Source: a virus. From it: a stretch of 64,000 bases of DNA. Below the pieces are notes generated by a model. The model saw only the letters and a program-made list of their open reading frames with translations. It was not told the origin of the DNA and did not search any database. The stretch is taken from positions 21,206 to 85,205 of IMG/VR virus record IMGVR_UViG_3300037054_000044, one strand, 5' to 3'. Both the position numbers and the translations under genes were made by a program. Shown here one piece after another: positions 16,820 to 24,956 of the stretch; the stretch's first letter is position 1; every line of letters begins with the position of its first letter.

Positions 16820-18520
16820 ATGTCACTATTTGCATATCCAAACCAGAGATACACCAGTCAACTGGGCTTAGCCCTCTTCGGACAAGAAGAGATAATTGCG
16901 GAGAACTTCCTACTGATCGACGCAGCTTACGCGGCTGGTTCTTCAATTTCAGTTAACGGCACATTGGTGCCTTCCCCAAACCTGTCCTCCACCCTGCCCC
17001 TTGCGCCGTTGGGCGAGCAGCTAGTTACGTTCCAGTTTGACATCAATGGGAACATCTCAGCGTACGTTCCGATACCTGCCGCAGGAGGAGTGACTTCGTT
17101 CTCAGGGGACTCCGTTGTGTATAACAACGCACTGTCCGCTGGAGCGGTCACATTGTCTCTCATTGCGCAGGCAGCAAACTTTGTACTTGCAGGGCCAGCA
17201 TCTGCTGGACCAACAGCACCTACCTTCCGCGCACTAGTTGCAGCGGACATCCCTTCACTATCGGGTACGTATTTGCCCTTGGCAGGTGGAACCCTTACAG
17301 GGAACCTGCTATTCAGTTTAGACAATGCACACACCATAGGAGCGGTGGGCGCAACGCGGCCTAGCATCATCTACGCAGGTACCTCTGTAATCGCTCCGCT
17401 CTTCAACGCAGCTACAGGCTTTCAAATCGCAGGTGCAGCACCCTCTGGACACTTCCTAGTCGGCAATGGCACAAACTACGTGGACGCCACGGCTCTGCCT
17501 TCCGGTACTGTTACATGGAACCAAATTGGCAACGCCGCCGCCGCCCTGTCCCTGTCCAATGCGAATTACGCTACGACATTCAACCAGACATCTGCAGTGG
17601 CGTGGACGTGGGCAAACACCACGGTCGGGACTGTAGGGTCCACCAACGCATCCCCATTGCTTGAACTCGCAGCTAACTACTGGGCAACTGGTGGCGCTAC
17701 TGGCGTGGATTTGTGGACAATCGGTACTGCTGCGATAGTGGCAGGTTTGAACGGCAGAAGCAACCTGACTTTCACCCATACGGGTAGCACAGGACAAGCC
17801 GCCGTTCAGGTACCATTGCTTGACATCGGTGGAACCGATGCAGGCATCTCTCGCCTCGGTGCAGCATCCTTAGCAATCGGCAATGGGACTGCTGGGGATT
17901 ACTCTGGCAACTTGACTCTAGGAACCTTAGTCACAACAAGGTCAACTACTTTTATCAACGGAGCATCCTTCGGCGGCAATGGCTCTAGTGCAGGAACCTT
18001 TATTCAACTCTATGCAGCAGCCAGTGATGGTAGCGCGGCCACAATCCTAGCAAACTTCTACGGATCAACACAGGGCATTCTGTACATCGGTAACTACGCC
18101 CACCAAAACGCAATCGGAATCAACACAGATGGGACGTTCATCTTTGGTGCTGCACATGACTCGGGCATCTCCCGCCTCGGTGCAGCATCCTTAGCAATCG
18201 GCAATGGGACTGCTGGGGATTACTCTGGCAACTTGAGTTTCAACAGAGTTAGCCTTGCAGGTGCGGACTATGCTGGACAAGCAACTGTTACTGCTGCGGC
18301 AACGACCAAAGCAGTTACCTTTGCAGCTAACTATACTGGTACAGCACAGCCCGTGATTGTGCTGACGCCAACGTCTGACCCACTCGCTCTGGGGGTGCCG
18401 GTCGGATACTGGGTTACGTACAGTGGAGGCGCAGGCGCGTGGACTGGATTCACAGTGAACATACAAACAGCACTAGCAGGAAATGTGACGTTCAATTACA
18501 TTGTTATTGGCAAAGCATAA
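16820..18520 (+). CDS. Tail fibre / receptor-binding type protein
   Basis: The 566-residue protein has the N-terminal layout of many phage fibres, including APTFRALVAADIPSLSG followed by YLPLAGGTLTGNL, a motif I know from fibre and spike proteins. The body is Gly/Ala/Ser/Asn-rich, consistent with a fibrous beta-structure. A stretch of about 24 residues (GISRLGAASLAIGNGTAGDY) occurs twice, 107 residues apart. Its position at the end of the structural genes supports host recognition as the role. Receptor and trimer state are unknown. Confidence 0.8.
   Translation: MSLFAYPNQRYTSQLGLALFGQEEIIAENFLLIDAAYAAGSSISVNGTLVPSPNLSSTLPLAPLGEQLVTFQFDINGNISAYVPIPAAGGVTSFSGDSVVYNNALSAGAVTLSLIAQAANFVLAGPASAGPTAPTFRALVAADIPSLSGTYLPLAGGTLTGNLLFSLDNAHTIGAVGATRPSIIYAGTSVIAPLFNAATGFQIAGAAPSGHFLVGNGTNYVDATALPSGTVTWNQIGNAAAALSLSNANYATTFNQTSAVAWTWANTTVGTVGSTNASPLLELAANYWATGGATGVDLWTIGTAAIVAGLNGRSNLTFTHTGSTGQAAVQVPLLDIGGTDAGISRLGAASLAIGNGTAGDYSGNLTLGTLVTTRSTTFINGASFGGNGSSAGTFIQLYAAASDGSAATILANFYGSTQGILYIGNYAHQNAIGINTDGTFIFGAAHDSGISRLGAASLAIGNGTAGDYSGNLSFNRVSLAGADYAGQATVTAAATTKAVTFAANYTGTAQPVIVLTPTSDPLALGVPVGYWVTYSGGAGAWTGFTVNIQTALAGNVTFNYIVIGKA
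17843..18236 (+). repeat. 73-bp in-frame direct repeat in the tail fibre
   Basis: Bases 17843-17915 recur at 18164-18236 with a single mismatch near the left end, 321 bases apart, which is 107 codons. Near-identity at the DNA level implies a recent duplication or ongoing exchange within the fibre gene. Confidence 0.85.
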
Positions 18521-18529
18521 GGATAAAAC

Positions 18530-18871
18530 ATGATCACACTTTCACCAGCATCTATCACCACCACCACAGCCGTGTTCAACGGCACCACACTGGTTACGAC
18601 TACGGATACCCTGCGCGTGTCCTATGTGGAGCTAAACCTCCCCGCAGGTTCCGTCGTGGCAATGCTCGACCGTGGTACAATGGTTGACGGTGTATTCACG
18701 CCTAACCAGCCTCGGCTCCGCGTCGATGTTGCAGCGGACGGTACGTTCCGTTCTAACGACGGCGTATGGTCAGGCACACTGCCTAACTGGTCCACGGCAC
18801 TCACAGCACTTGCCTCGTCATTAGACGGGCTACTGCTAAGCGCTGGCCTAGTATCTGGCACAGCGGTGTAA
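18530..18871 (+). CDS. Unknown, probable tail-associated protein
   Basis: A 113-residue protein beginning 9 bases after the fibre stop, rich in Thr, Val, Ala and Leu with two Trp in the last third. No motif is recognised. Position suggests a fibre accessory or a small structural protein. Confidence 0.65.
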   Translation: MITLSPASITTTTAVFNGTTLVTTTDTLRVSYVELNLPAGSVVAMLDRGTMVDGVFTPNQPRLRVDVAADGTFRSNDGVWSGTLPNWSTALTALASSLDGLLLSAGLVSGTAV

Positions 18872-18874
18872 GCT

Positions 18875-19171
18875 GTGCAACCAGACCAAATCAACGTAGC
18901 ACAGCAGGAAGCCCAAGCAGCGGCAGAGGGATACCCCCACCGCTGCTTAGTGGCAATCGACGTATGTGCCAATGTAATTTTGCTACGCGGTAGACAGGGA
19001 GAAACTATATCTGCCCATGCGTACCGCGCAGCATTGCAGAACAAACTGTGGGGCCGTATACTAAACGGTGCCCTCAACCTCATTCAAAGCAATCACGGCG
19101 CGAAGGCTGCGGCGGGAGACCTAGAACGGGCGACTTCAATCGCAGATACCGAAGAGAAAATCTTGAAGTAG
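18875..19171 (+). CDS. Small conserved-looking phage protein, unknown
   Basis: A 98-residue protein opened by GTG. Residues around 38-85 (RGETISAHAYRAA, LWGRILNGALN, AAGDLERA) resemble a small phage family I have seen near fibre and lysis genes but for which I know no function. The C-terminal half is probably helical. Confidence 0.6.
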   Translation: MQPDQINVAQQEAQAAAEGYPHRCLVAIDVCANVILLRGRQGETISAHAYRAALQNKLWGRILNGALNLIQSNHGAKAAAGDLERATSIADTEEKILK

Positions 19172-19180
19172 GAGCATGCT

Positions 19181-19507
19181 GTGTTTAGTCCAGAGCTAGC
19201 AGCATTCGGATACAAGTTGGCTGCAAGTGCAGCCGTAGGAGCAATCATGGCCATTATCCTTTGGCCGTTCCGTAAGATAAAAAAAGAATGGGCTGTGTTG
19301 AAAACGGAGCAAGCATCCATTCACACTGAACTGGTAAAGCAACGAGAAAATCACCTTACTCATATTGAAGAGTATGGCAAGCGGCAGATTGAACTGCTAG
19401 GGGAAGTTTCGAAGACCCTGACAAGTATGGCCCTGTCCCAAGCAGAACAGACTGGCTTCCTCCGTGCATCCGCTATGCCCATGCGCCGCAGGACCGCTAA
19501 GAAATGA
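19181..19507 (+). CDS. Small single-span membrane protein, holin or lysis candidate
   Basis: A 108-residue protein opened by GTG with GGAG upstream. One transmembrane segment (about residues 8-29, YKLAASAAVGAIMAIILWPF) is followed by a basic stop-transfer (RKIKKEW), a helical coiled-coil-like region and a basic tail RRRTAKK. Size and topology suit a holin or an anchored lysis factor. The next gene has the opposite topology, and the two may act as a pair. Confidence 0.55.
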   Translation: MFSPELAAFGYKLAASAAVGAIMAIILWPFRKIKKEWAVLKTEQASIHTELVKQRENHLTHIEEYGKRQIELLGEVSKTLTSMALSQAEQTGFLRASAMPMRRRTAKK

Positions 19508-19518
19508 AGGAAACACCT

Positions 19519-19920
19519 ATGGTAAACGGTAACAGTACATTAGTAGAGGTATTAGCAGAGCGCATCTCCAACCTTTCGAGACGAGTCGATGAGCAGGTAG
19601 TAATCTCGAAAACATCAGTTGACGCCGCACTCACGGCTATCAGCGTAGCCAAGCTGGATCAAGAACGCACGGTTTCCGTAGCCTTCTCCGCTGCCGAAAA
19701 GGCCAACGCTAAGACTGAAGAGTCACAGAAGGAAAGCAATCGGGCTATCGGCGTCCTACAGAACGATGTGGTCAGTTTGAAGGAAAGCCGCTCACAGAAC
19801 GTGGGTGATAGAACCGCCAAAACAGAGGATAAGCAGCAATTCAACCTCAATACCGGCCTACTGGTCACCATCGGCCTTGCGTTGATTGCGCTGGTCTTCA
19901 AGATGTTCCTAATGAAATAA
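19519..19920 (+). CDS. Tail-anchored coiled-coil protein, XhlA-like topology
   Basis: From ATG 19519 the protein has 133 residues. An N-terminal helical region (LVEVLAERISNLSRRVDEQV) is followed by a charged coiled coil and one C-terminal membrane segment (TGLLVTIGLALIALVFKMFLM). This layout matches XhlA-type haemolysin/holin partners. ATG 19519 is preferred to ATG 19504 because AGGA lies 8 bases before it. Confidence 0.55.
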   Translation: MVNGNSTLVEVLAERISNLSRRVDEQVVISKTSVDAALTAISVAKLDQERTVSVAFSAAEKANAKTEESQKESNRAIGVLQNDVVSLKESRSQNVGDRTAKTEDKQQFNLNTGLLVTIGLALIALVFKMFLMK

Positions 19921-19924
19921 AGCA

Positions 19925-19954
19925 TTGACAACTCCACATACCGTGTGGTAGACT
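19925..19954 (+). promoter_or_regulatory. Strong promoter with an operator-like repeat in its spacer
   Basis: TTGACA (19925-19930), an 18-base spacer and TAGACT (19949-19954). The spacer holds the inverted repeat CCACA-N5-TGTGG (19934-19948), the right place for a repressor. It precedes the A1-like gene by about 35 bases, starting a transcription unit separate from the structural genes. The downstream protein has its own helix-turn-helix and could autoregulate; that is conjecture. Confidence 0.7.
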
Positions 19955-19987
19955 TTAACTGTGGTACAACTCCAATTTGAGGAATCA

Positions 19988-21613
19988 ATGAAAGAGAAGA
20001 GTAAACAGCAGCAGCACGGCGAAGAGCAACGCAAGCGGATTGCCGAACTTTATGCAAAACATGCAGGCAAAGTTCCAGACATTGCGAGAGCAATGGGACT
20101 GGCGCGGAGCACTGTGTGGGAGCATCTTCAAAAGTTAGGCATTAAAAAGCCGCTTGCAGGTGGTAAGCAACGTGCAGCAGAAATTAAGGAACCTCTACCT
20201 ATCTCTGGGAGCGTCAAACGCTACATCCTGACATCTGCCCAGAACAACACGTTCGTCCATGAAGACTTTTGGGAGAACGTCGAAGCAATGGCAAAGTATT
20301 ACAAGGCACAGATTCTTGTCGGCACCTTCAGCTACAACCAGAACAACTTTGGTAAGCTGGCCGTCAAGAACGGCACCAAGAAAGCGTACGAAGATGACTT
20401 GTGGTATGACCCCAAGGTCACGCCGTACATCAGCGATGCTCCTAGGGAGCTAGCGCCGGGGCTCAAATGGTGTGGCAATCTCAATGTGCTACCCACGGAA
20501 GACAACCCGATATCTGGGTTGGAAACCTACGGCGGTTCGGCAAGCATCATCTTCCCACACACGAAGATAGAGATGCGGTCTATTGCTACAATGCCGGATA
20601 TGCCTGTCAAGATGGTTTATACCACGGGTGCTTGCACCCTTATGAACTATCTGCAGAAGAAACTGGGCATCAAAGCGGAGCATCACCATCGCTACGCCTT
20701 CCTCCTCGTAGAGGTAGACGGTGAAGGCAACTGGTGGGTCAGACAAGTCGCGGCTAGGAAGAACGGGCGCAGCATTCAAGACTTGAATGTTGTTGTCGAA
20801 GACGGAGTGGTTTATACGGATGGAACAGCCGAAGCAATTACATGGGGTGATCTACACTCAACGATAGCACAGCCTGAGGTTGTAGAGTCTTCTCTGAACA
20901 TGCTGGACACTTTACGTCCAAAGTACCAGTTTTTGCATGACATCATGGAGGGCGCATCCACCAACAGACACTTGCAAGGTAAGGTAGAACCCTACAAACG
21001 CTTCCACACATGGCTTAGGGGTCTGCACAGAGTAGATGAGGAATTGCGACAGACGAGAGTTATGGTTGAAAAGTACCTCCGTCCATGGTGCAAGACTATT
21101 GTGCCGGATTCAAATCACGACAGGGCATGGTTGAGGTCATGGTTGGAGAACTACGACTATCGGTTCGATCCTGCAAACTCAGAGTTGTTCTTGCGTCTTC
21201 AGAACTTTGCATACGCTGAAATTCGCGGCGGAAAACTTCCGAAGAACATCAACTTTTCAGAGCATGCCTTTGAGGTAGAAGCTGGCATGAAACATGGAGC
21301 AGTAAAGTTCCTGTTGCCAGACGAATCCTTCGAGGTCAAGGAAGTAGAATGTGGCTGCCACGGGCATTTGGGTCCGAACGGGGCGTTCGGGAGTCCATCT
21401 AACCTTTCCAAAATTGGCAAGAAAGCCACCACAGCACACACTCACTCTTGCGGAATCTTTCACGGACTTTACGTGGCAGGAACCTCAACTAAGTTAACAA
21501 AGGACTGGACGTACACGAGCGGACCTAGCTCGTGGAGTCACAGTCACGTAGCACTCTACCCAAATGGGCAGAGAACTATAATTACTGTGAAGAACGGGAA
21601 GTGGAGAGCCTAA
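19988..21613 (+). CDS. T5 A1-like calcineurin-type metallophosphoesterase with N-terminal HTH
   Basis: The 541-residue protein (ATG 19988, GAGGA upstream) starts with a helix-turn-helix (residues 15-52, KVPDIARAMGLARSTVWEHL). The rest carries calcineurin-like metallophosphoesterase elements in order: ITWGDLHST, PDSNHDRAWLRSWL, and TTAHTHSCGIFHGLYVAGT. Overall length and the C-terminal block (SGPSSWSHSHVALYPNGQR) recall phage T5 protein A1, which is needed for host DNA breakdown and the second step of T5 DNA transfer. Here I infer a nuclease or phosphoesterase acting early in infection. Its own promoter fits that. The HTH may target it to DNA. Confidence 0.7.
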   Translation: MKEKSKQQQHGEEQRKRIAELYAKHAGKVPDIARAMGLARSTVWEHLQKLGIKKPLAGGKQRAAEIKEPLPISGSVKRYILTSAQNNTFVHEDFWENVEAMAKYYKAQILVGTFSYNQNNFGKLAVKNGTKKAYEDDLWYDPKVTPYISDAPRELAPGLKWCGNLNVLPTEDNPISGLETYGGSASIIFPHTKIEMRSIATMPDMPVKMVYTTGACTLMNYLQKKLGIKAEHHHRYAFLLVEVDGEGNWWVRQVAARKNGRSIQDLNVVVEDGVVYTDGTAEAITWGDLHSTIAQPEVVESSLNMLDTLRPKYQFLHDIMEGASTNRHLQGKVEPYKRFHTWLRGLHRVDEELRQTRVMVEKYLRPWCKTIVPDSNHDRAWLRSWLENYDYRFDPANSELFLRLQNFAYAEIRGGKLPKNINFSEHAFEVEAGMKHGAVKFLLPDESFEVKEVECGCHGHLGPNGAFGSPSNLSKIGKKATTAHTHSCGIFHGLYVAGTSTKLTKDWTYTSGPSSWSHSHVALYPNGQRTIITVKNGKWRA

Positions 21614-22149
21614 TGCGATGCGCATGTGGTTGCGGTACAGATGCAGGCGTATACAAACGCACCCACAAGTCCTCGGGACACGTAGAGGGTGAACCTAAGA
21701 GATTCGTGCAAGGACACAACTCCATGCATGGAACGCATATTAAAGTATGCAAGAGAGGTCACCCTAGGGTCGAAGGGGAGTTAAAGTGCAGGGTTTGCAG
21801 AGCAGCGGCTTGTAGAAATTGGGGAAAGAACAACCCAGAGAAACTAAGAGCATTGAATCTGAAGTTCAAATTCAAAATAACACCTGAAGTAATTGATGAG
21901 AAACTTACGAAGCAGAACAATAGGTGTGCTTTATGTGACTCTTTATTTTGCTCTGAAAATCTTCCTTGCGTAGACCACAGCCATAAGTGTTGCTCAGGCG
22001 ACCGCAGTTGCGGCAAATGCGTACGTGGCTTGCTTTGCAGTACCTGCAATTCTGGGCTAGGTTATCTGCATGATGATGTAACGTTGTTGGAAAAAGGCAT
22101 TCAGTACCTCAAGAAATGGGAGACTCAGTGGAACAACAGGAATACATAA
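21613..22149 (+). CDS. Endonuclease-VII-like homing endonuclease
   Basis: The 178-residue protein begins MRCACGCGTDAGVYKRT, a zinc-knuckle found at the N-terminus of several endonucleases in this genome (38591, 55306, 63206). The C-terminal half matches phage recombination endonuclease VII: NNRCALCD, CVDHSHKC, GKCVRGLLCSTCNSGLG. Its ATG shares one base with the preceding stop (TAATG). An upstream in-frame start at 21532 is rejected because it lies inside the A1-like gene. Confidence 0.88.
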   Translation: MRCACGCGTDAGVYKRTHKSSGHVEGEPKRFVQGHNSMHGTHIKVCKRGHPRVEGELKCRVCRAAACRNWGKNNPEKLRALNLKFKFKITPEVIDEKLTKQNNRCALCDSLFCSENLPCVDHSHKCCSGDRSCGKCVRGLLCSTCNSGLGYLHDDVTLLEKGIQYLKKWETQWNNRNT

Positions 22150-22298
22150 TTCGCACCGAATCTGCAAGGTCGTACACCTACGGACTCGGCAAGGTCGTGA
22201 GCCCCGGCGTTGCGTACTTCGAACGGGGAACATACGGCTTAACCAAGGAAGAACTCAACGCTGCATTGAAGAAGGTCGGAAAGGTGACTCTACGATGA
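22128..22298 (+). CDS. Small unknown protein
   Basis: 56 residues if the GTG at 22128 is used, which has GGGAGA five bases upstream; ATG 22116 is the alternative. It overlaps the 3' end of the endonuclease gene, so the insertion probably lies exactly at its 5' end. The sequence (YTYGLGKVVSPGVAYFERG) suggests a small beta-type fold. Function unknown. Confidence 0.6.
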   Translation: MEQQEYIIRTESARSYTYGLGKVVSPGVAYFERGTYGLTKEELNAALKKVGKVTLR

Positions 22299-22420
22299 GA
22301 TACGAAGAGAAGGACTTGTTCACAGGCATTGAGGGCATGGACCCAGTAATGATTGACGGCTGGGATGGCATCACCGATTGCGACATTACCGTGGGCCTCA
22401 TTGGTGGAGTCATCATCTAA
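22295..22420 (+). CDS. 41-residue acidic protein, unknown
   Basis: ATG overlaps the previous stop (ATGA) and the stop TAA is one base before the start of the dNMP kinase gene, a tight operon arrangement. The product is acidic (MRYEEKDLFTGIEGMD), ending in a hydrophobic VGLIGGVII. Real by context, no function recognised. Confidence 0.5.
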   Translation: MRYEEKDLFTGIEGMDPVMIDGWDGITDCDITVGLIGGVII

Positions 22421-22421
22421 C

Positions 22422-23144
22422 ATGGCAATTGACTCAGTGATATTTGGATTCGGCTATCGGGCTCGCTCTGGTAAAGACACAGCCGTTGCCGAGATAATTA
22501 AACAGCGCGGATTGCTGCCAGTTGGACCCCAAGAAGACGGGTATACAATTGGAGCAAACGTAAACAACGACCGCTACGACATCCGCAAGTACTCCTTTGC
22601 AGACGCATTGCGTAGCGAAGTGGATGCCGAGTACCGCAAGGCAGGTAGTGTGGAGAAAGTTTTTAGTCCTGACTACTGCTTCGCAAAGAAGGGGTACGTT
22701 GTGACTCTGCCTGAATGGGTTCAGTATGACCCCAATGGGGAAGTCAACGAACAGTACCCACGCGGTAAGCAGCGCTCCTTCCTGCAATGGTGGGGCACAG
22801 AGTATCGCCGCTCAGATGACGACAACTATTGGGTCAAGCGATTGGCCGAACAGATCGAACTGGAGAAACCCCAGATCGCGCTGATCACGGACATGAGATT
22901 CCCGAACGAGATGTCGTTTGTACTGCAGTATGGCGAGACAGTTCGCGTGGATCGTGCAGGGCTTCCGCCTAGCACCCACGCATCGGAAACGGCTCTACAA
23001 GATGTGTCGGACGAGGACTGGTCAATAATTTTGGAGAACAATGGGACTTTAGAGGAGTTTCTGGAAGGTGCGGTCACGGCCTTCGATGAACTCTTGCTGA
23101 ACTTTCCACAACAACGAAATGTAAGACAGGCGCTTGGAGTCTAG
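22422..23144 (+). CDS. Deoxynucleoside monophosphate kinase
   Basis: The 240-residue protein starts with a P-loop of the form FGYRARSGKDT (residues 9-19), the GxxxxGKD[ST] signature of phage dNMP kinases, and later has LITDMRFPNEM, a segment seen in T4 gp1/T5-type enzymes. It would phosphorylate dNMPs to dNDPs in the cytoplasm for phage DNA synthesis. ATG 22422 is chosen over an earlier in-frame start because it directly follows the preceding stop. The unit ends 11 bases before a strong terminator. Confidence 0.8.
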   Translation: MAIDSVIFGFGYRARSGKDTAVAEIIKQRGLLPVGPQEDGYTIGANVNNDRYDIRKYSFADALRSEVDAEYRKAGSVEKVFSPDYCFAKKGYVVTLPEWVQYDPNGEVNEQYPRGKQRSFLQWWGTEYRRSDDDNYWVKRLAEQIELEKPQIALITDMRFPNEMSFVLQYGETVRVDRAGLPPSTHASETALQDVSDEDWSIILENNGTLEEFLEGAVTAFDELLLNFPQQRNVRQALGV

Positions 23145-23154
23145 AACCGCCTAT

Positions 23155-23195
23155 GCCCTGCCACAGTTCCAAGAACTGGCAGGGCTTTGATTTTT
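23155..23195 (+). terminator. Rho-independent terminator
   Basis: GCCCTGC (23155-23161) pairs with GCAGGGC (23179-23185), then after a 2-base bulge CAGTTC with GAACTG around the loop CAA, a 13-bp stem followed by TTTGATTTTT. It closes the unit that starts at the 19925 promoter. Confidence 0.88.
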
Positions 23196-23263
23196 GCTAA
23201 GGAGTCGAACAGAGGGCCACATAAAGTGGGCGACTATAAATTGTGCTCTTGGGTGAGAACATT

Positions 23264-23968
23264 ATGCGTAAGATTTTCAGAAGTCTAGCCAGCCTAGTGA
23301 TCATTGCGACACTGGCAATCAGCCCTGCTTTCGGCATCCACAAGAAGCAGCTAACCAAATTACAAGAGAACCAGCACAAGTCCATGCACGAGATTGTCAT
23401 GGTCAACCGCGACGAGAACGGCAAGGTCATTGGTGGAGGACTCTGCACAGCATATGCAGTCGGACCCCATACCCTGCTCACCGCAGAGCATTGCAACGAT
23501 GAGTATGCCACAGGCGTCTACATTGATGCCCCGCTGCAACTCATCCGCCCACAGCAGGTGATGTCCTACAAGATCATCAGCCGCACGTTCGACAAGCAGG
23601 ATCATATGCTGCTAGATGTCTCTGGCATCTACTTCAAGAACACCATCGAACTGACTGACCACGTACGAGTACCGCGCCAGGGCGAGCACACTTACCAATG
23701 GGGCAACCCTGGTGGGATACGTGACCAGTACCGCGAAGGCGTAGTCATGGGAAACATGCCTAGTTCCGGTGACGATGAAATTGACGCCACAGGAGTTGTG
23801 TACCTCATCCAAGAGACAGTCATTGGTGGCGACTCCGGTAGCTCAGTCTTCTCCGCAGAGGATGGACAACTCATCGGCATCATCACGTACGGAATTGACG
23901 ATGGAAAACTAGCAGGTGTGTACGCCATCGCCTTCACGCAGGCACAGATCACAGCATCAATGAAGTAA
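23264..23968 (+). CDS. Secreted trypsin-like serine protease
   Basis: The 234-residue protein begins with a signal peptide (MRKIFRSLASLVIIATLAIS, likely cut after PAFG). A chymotrypsin-fold catalytic triad is visible: His in LLTAEHC, Asp in DHMLLDVSG, Ser in GGDSGSSVF. ATG 23264 is used because it starts the signal peptide cleanly. Signal-bearing S1 proteases are rare in phages. Possible roles are attack on envelope proteins at lysis or processing of secreted targets. The gene lies downstream of a terminator, so it needs its own promoter; only a TATAAA at 23235-23240 is suggestive. Confidence 0.82.
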   Translation: MRKIFRSLASLVIIATLAISPAFGIHKKQLTKLQENQHKSMHEIVMVNRDENGKVIGGGLCTAYAVGPHTLLTAEHCNDEYATGVYIDAPLQLIRPQQVMSYKIISRTFDKQDHMLLDVSGIYFKNTIELTDHVRVPRQGEHTYQWGNPGGIRDQYREGVVMGNMPSSGDDEIDATGVVYLIQETVIGGDSGSSVFSAEDGQLIGIITYGIDDGKLAGVYAIAFTQAQITASMK

Positions 23969-23984
23969 TCCAAAGGAGACTCAG

Positions 23985-24701
23985 ATGACCATTGCAACAA
24001 TCAGTACATACGTAAAGGCGCACGAGCGGCTAGTCCTAGCAGGGATCGCCGCCGTGCTCCTGTGGTTCGCTGTAGGGCATGTGGAAAGCATTATCGCCGC
24101 ACATGACAACGCAAATCTCACACAGGCGAAGGTCGTAGCGCAAAGCCAAGCGGACAAGACCGCTGCGCTCGCCGCACAGGTGGAACAACAATCGGCGCAG
24201 TATCAGGCACTGGCCACTAAGCTAGACGCACAGAATGCGGCATTGGTAGCAGCCAACACACAGCTTGCCACAGCGCTCGCGCAGCAGCAACGCACGGACG
24301 CTGGTTTACCGCCTAGCGAACTCGCCCAGCGGTGGAACACCCTTGTCCCTTCAGCGAATGTCACTGTTTCAACAAACGGTGAAACCCTCCCAACGAGTGG
24401 CGCTATAGCGACCGTGCAGAGCCTCGAACAGGTACCCGTGCTGCAGAAGCAACTAGGCAACACACAGGATGAGCTAAAGAGCGCCCAGCAGCTTCTAGGT
24501 TTGTCTCAGAATGAGAATACAACGCTCAATTCCGAGGTTTCTAGCCTAAACGTTCAGCTAAAAGACAATCAAACCGTATGTAATCAACAGATTGCAGTTA
24601 TTAAGGCCGAGGGACGGCGCAGCAAAAGGCGCTGGTTCGCCATTGGCTTCGTCTCGGGCTTCATTACAAGGCAGTGGATCAAGACCAGCACAGGGCTATA
24701 A
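23985..24701 (+). CDS. Spanin-like inner-membrane coiled-coil protein
   Basis: The 238-residue protein has one N-terminal membrane span (RLVLAGIAAVLLWFAVGHV), a long Ala/Gln-rich coiled coil, LPPSELAQRWNTL, a second coiled-coil region with a Cys, and a C-terminus with a weak hydrophobic helix (RRWFAIGFVSGFITRQWI). The layout resembles Rz/i-spanin-type proteins that join inner to outer membrane in lysis. GGAG lies before the ATG. No o-spanin partner is identified. Confidence 0.6.
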   Translation: MTIATISTYVKAHERLVLAGIAAVLLWFAVGHVESIIAAHDNANLTQAKVVAQSQADKTAALAAQVEQQSAQYQALATKLDAQNAALVAANTQLATALAQQQRTDAGLPPSELAQRWNTLVPSANVTVSTNGETLPTSGAIATVQSLEQVPVLQKQLGNTQDELKSAQQLLGLSQNENTTLNSEVSSLNVQLKDNQTVCNQQIAVIKAEGRRSKRRWFAIGFVSGFITRQWIKTSTGL

Positions 24702-24851
24702 AGTGCCCAAAGGAGCCCGTACAGCGATGTTTAGGGAGCGGCCACAGCAGAGTGGCTTAGCATGCCTCGCGCTCGCGTAGCGGTCTGCAATGCGAAATAC
24801 AGAGTTTGCCACCTGAGCAGGTCGGACCATTACCTCAGAACGGCTCCAAAT
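24702..24851 (+). other. Non-coding structured stretch before the tRNA-like gene
   Basis: No gene is seen. GGAGCC (24711-24716) can pair with GGCTCC (24842-24847) to close the segment, and GCCAC/GTGGC forms a hairpin inside. One part (GCAGAGTGGCTTAGCATGC) reads like a tRNA D-arm, but I cannot build a whole cloverleaf. It may be decayed tRNA sequence or another structured RNA. Confidence 0.3.
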
Positions 24852-24927
24852 AGGGGGATAAGATAACTGACTAATCGGCTCGTTTCCAAAACCTGCAATC
24901 TGGGTTCAAATCCCAGTCGCCCTACCA
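24852..24927 (+). tRNA. tRNA-like gene, probable tRNA-Trp (CCA), weak stems
   Basis: A 76-base cloverleaf with encoded CCA. Acceptor AGGGGGA pairs with TCGCCCT except for one G-G. The T-arm CTGGG-TTCAAAT-CCCAG is perfect, and the D-stem has GAT/ATC. Loop TTCCAAA gives anticodon CCA. The anticodon stem has only three pairs (T-T and C-C mismatches) and G19 is absent. Either a degenerate phage tRNA-Trp or one with altered decoding. 29 bases separate it from the next gene. Confidence 0.5.
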
Positions 24928-24956
24928 AAGTTTAGAATCAAGAAAAGGAATAACAC

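Noticed and set aside
23235-23240. Promoter for the secreted protease
   Set aside because: Only a TATAAA is present; no acceptable -35 at 16-18 bases upstream.
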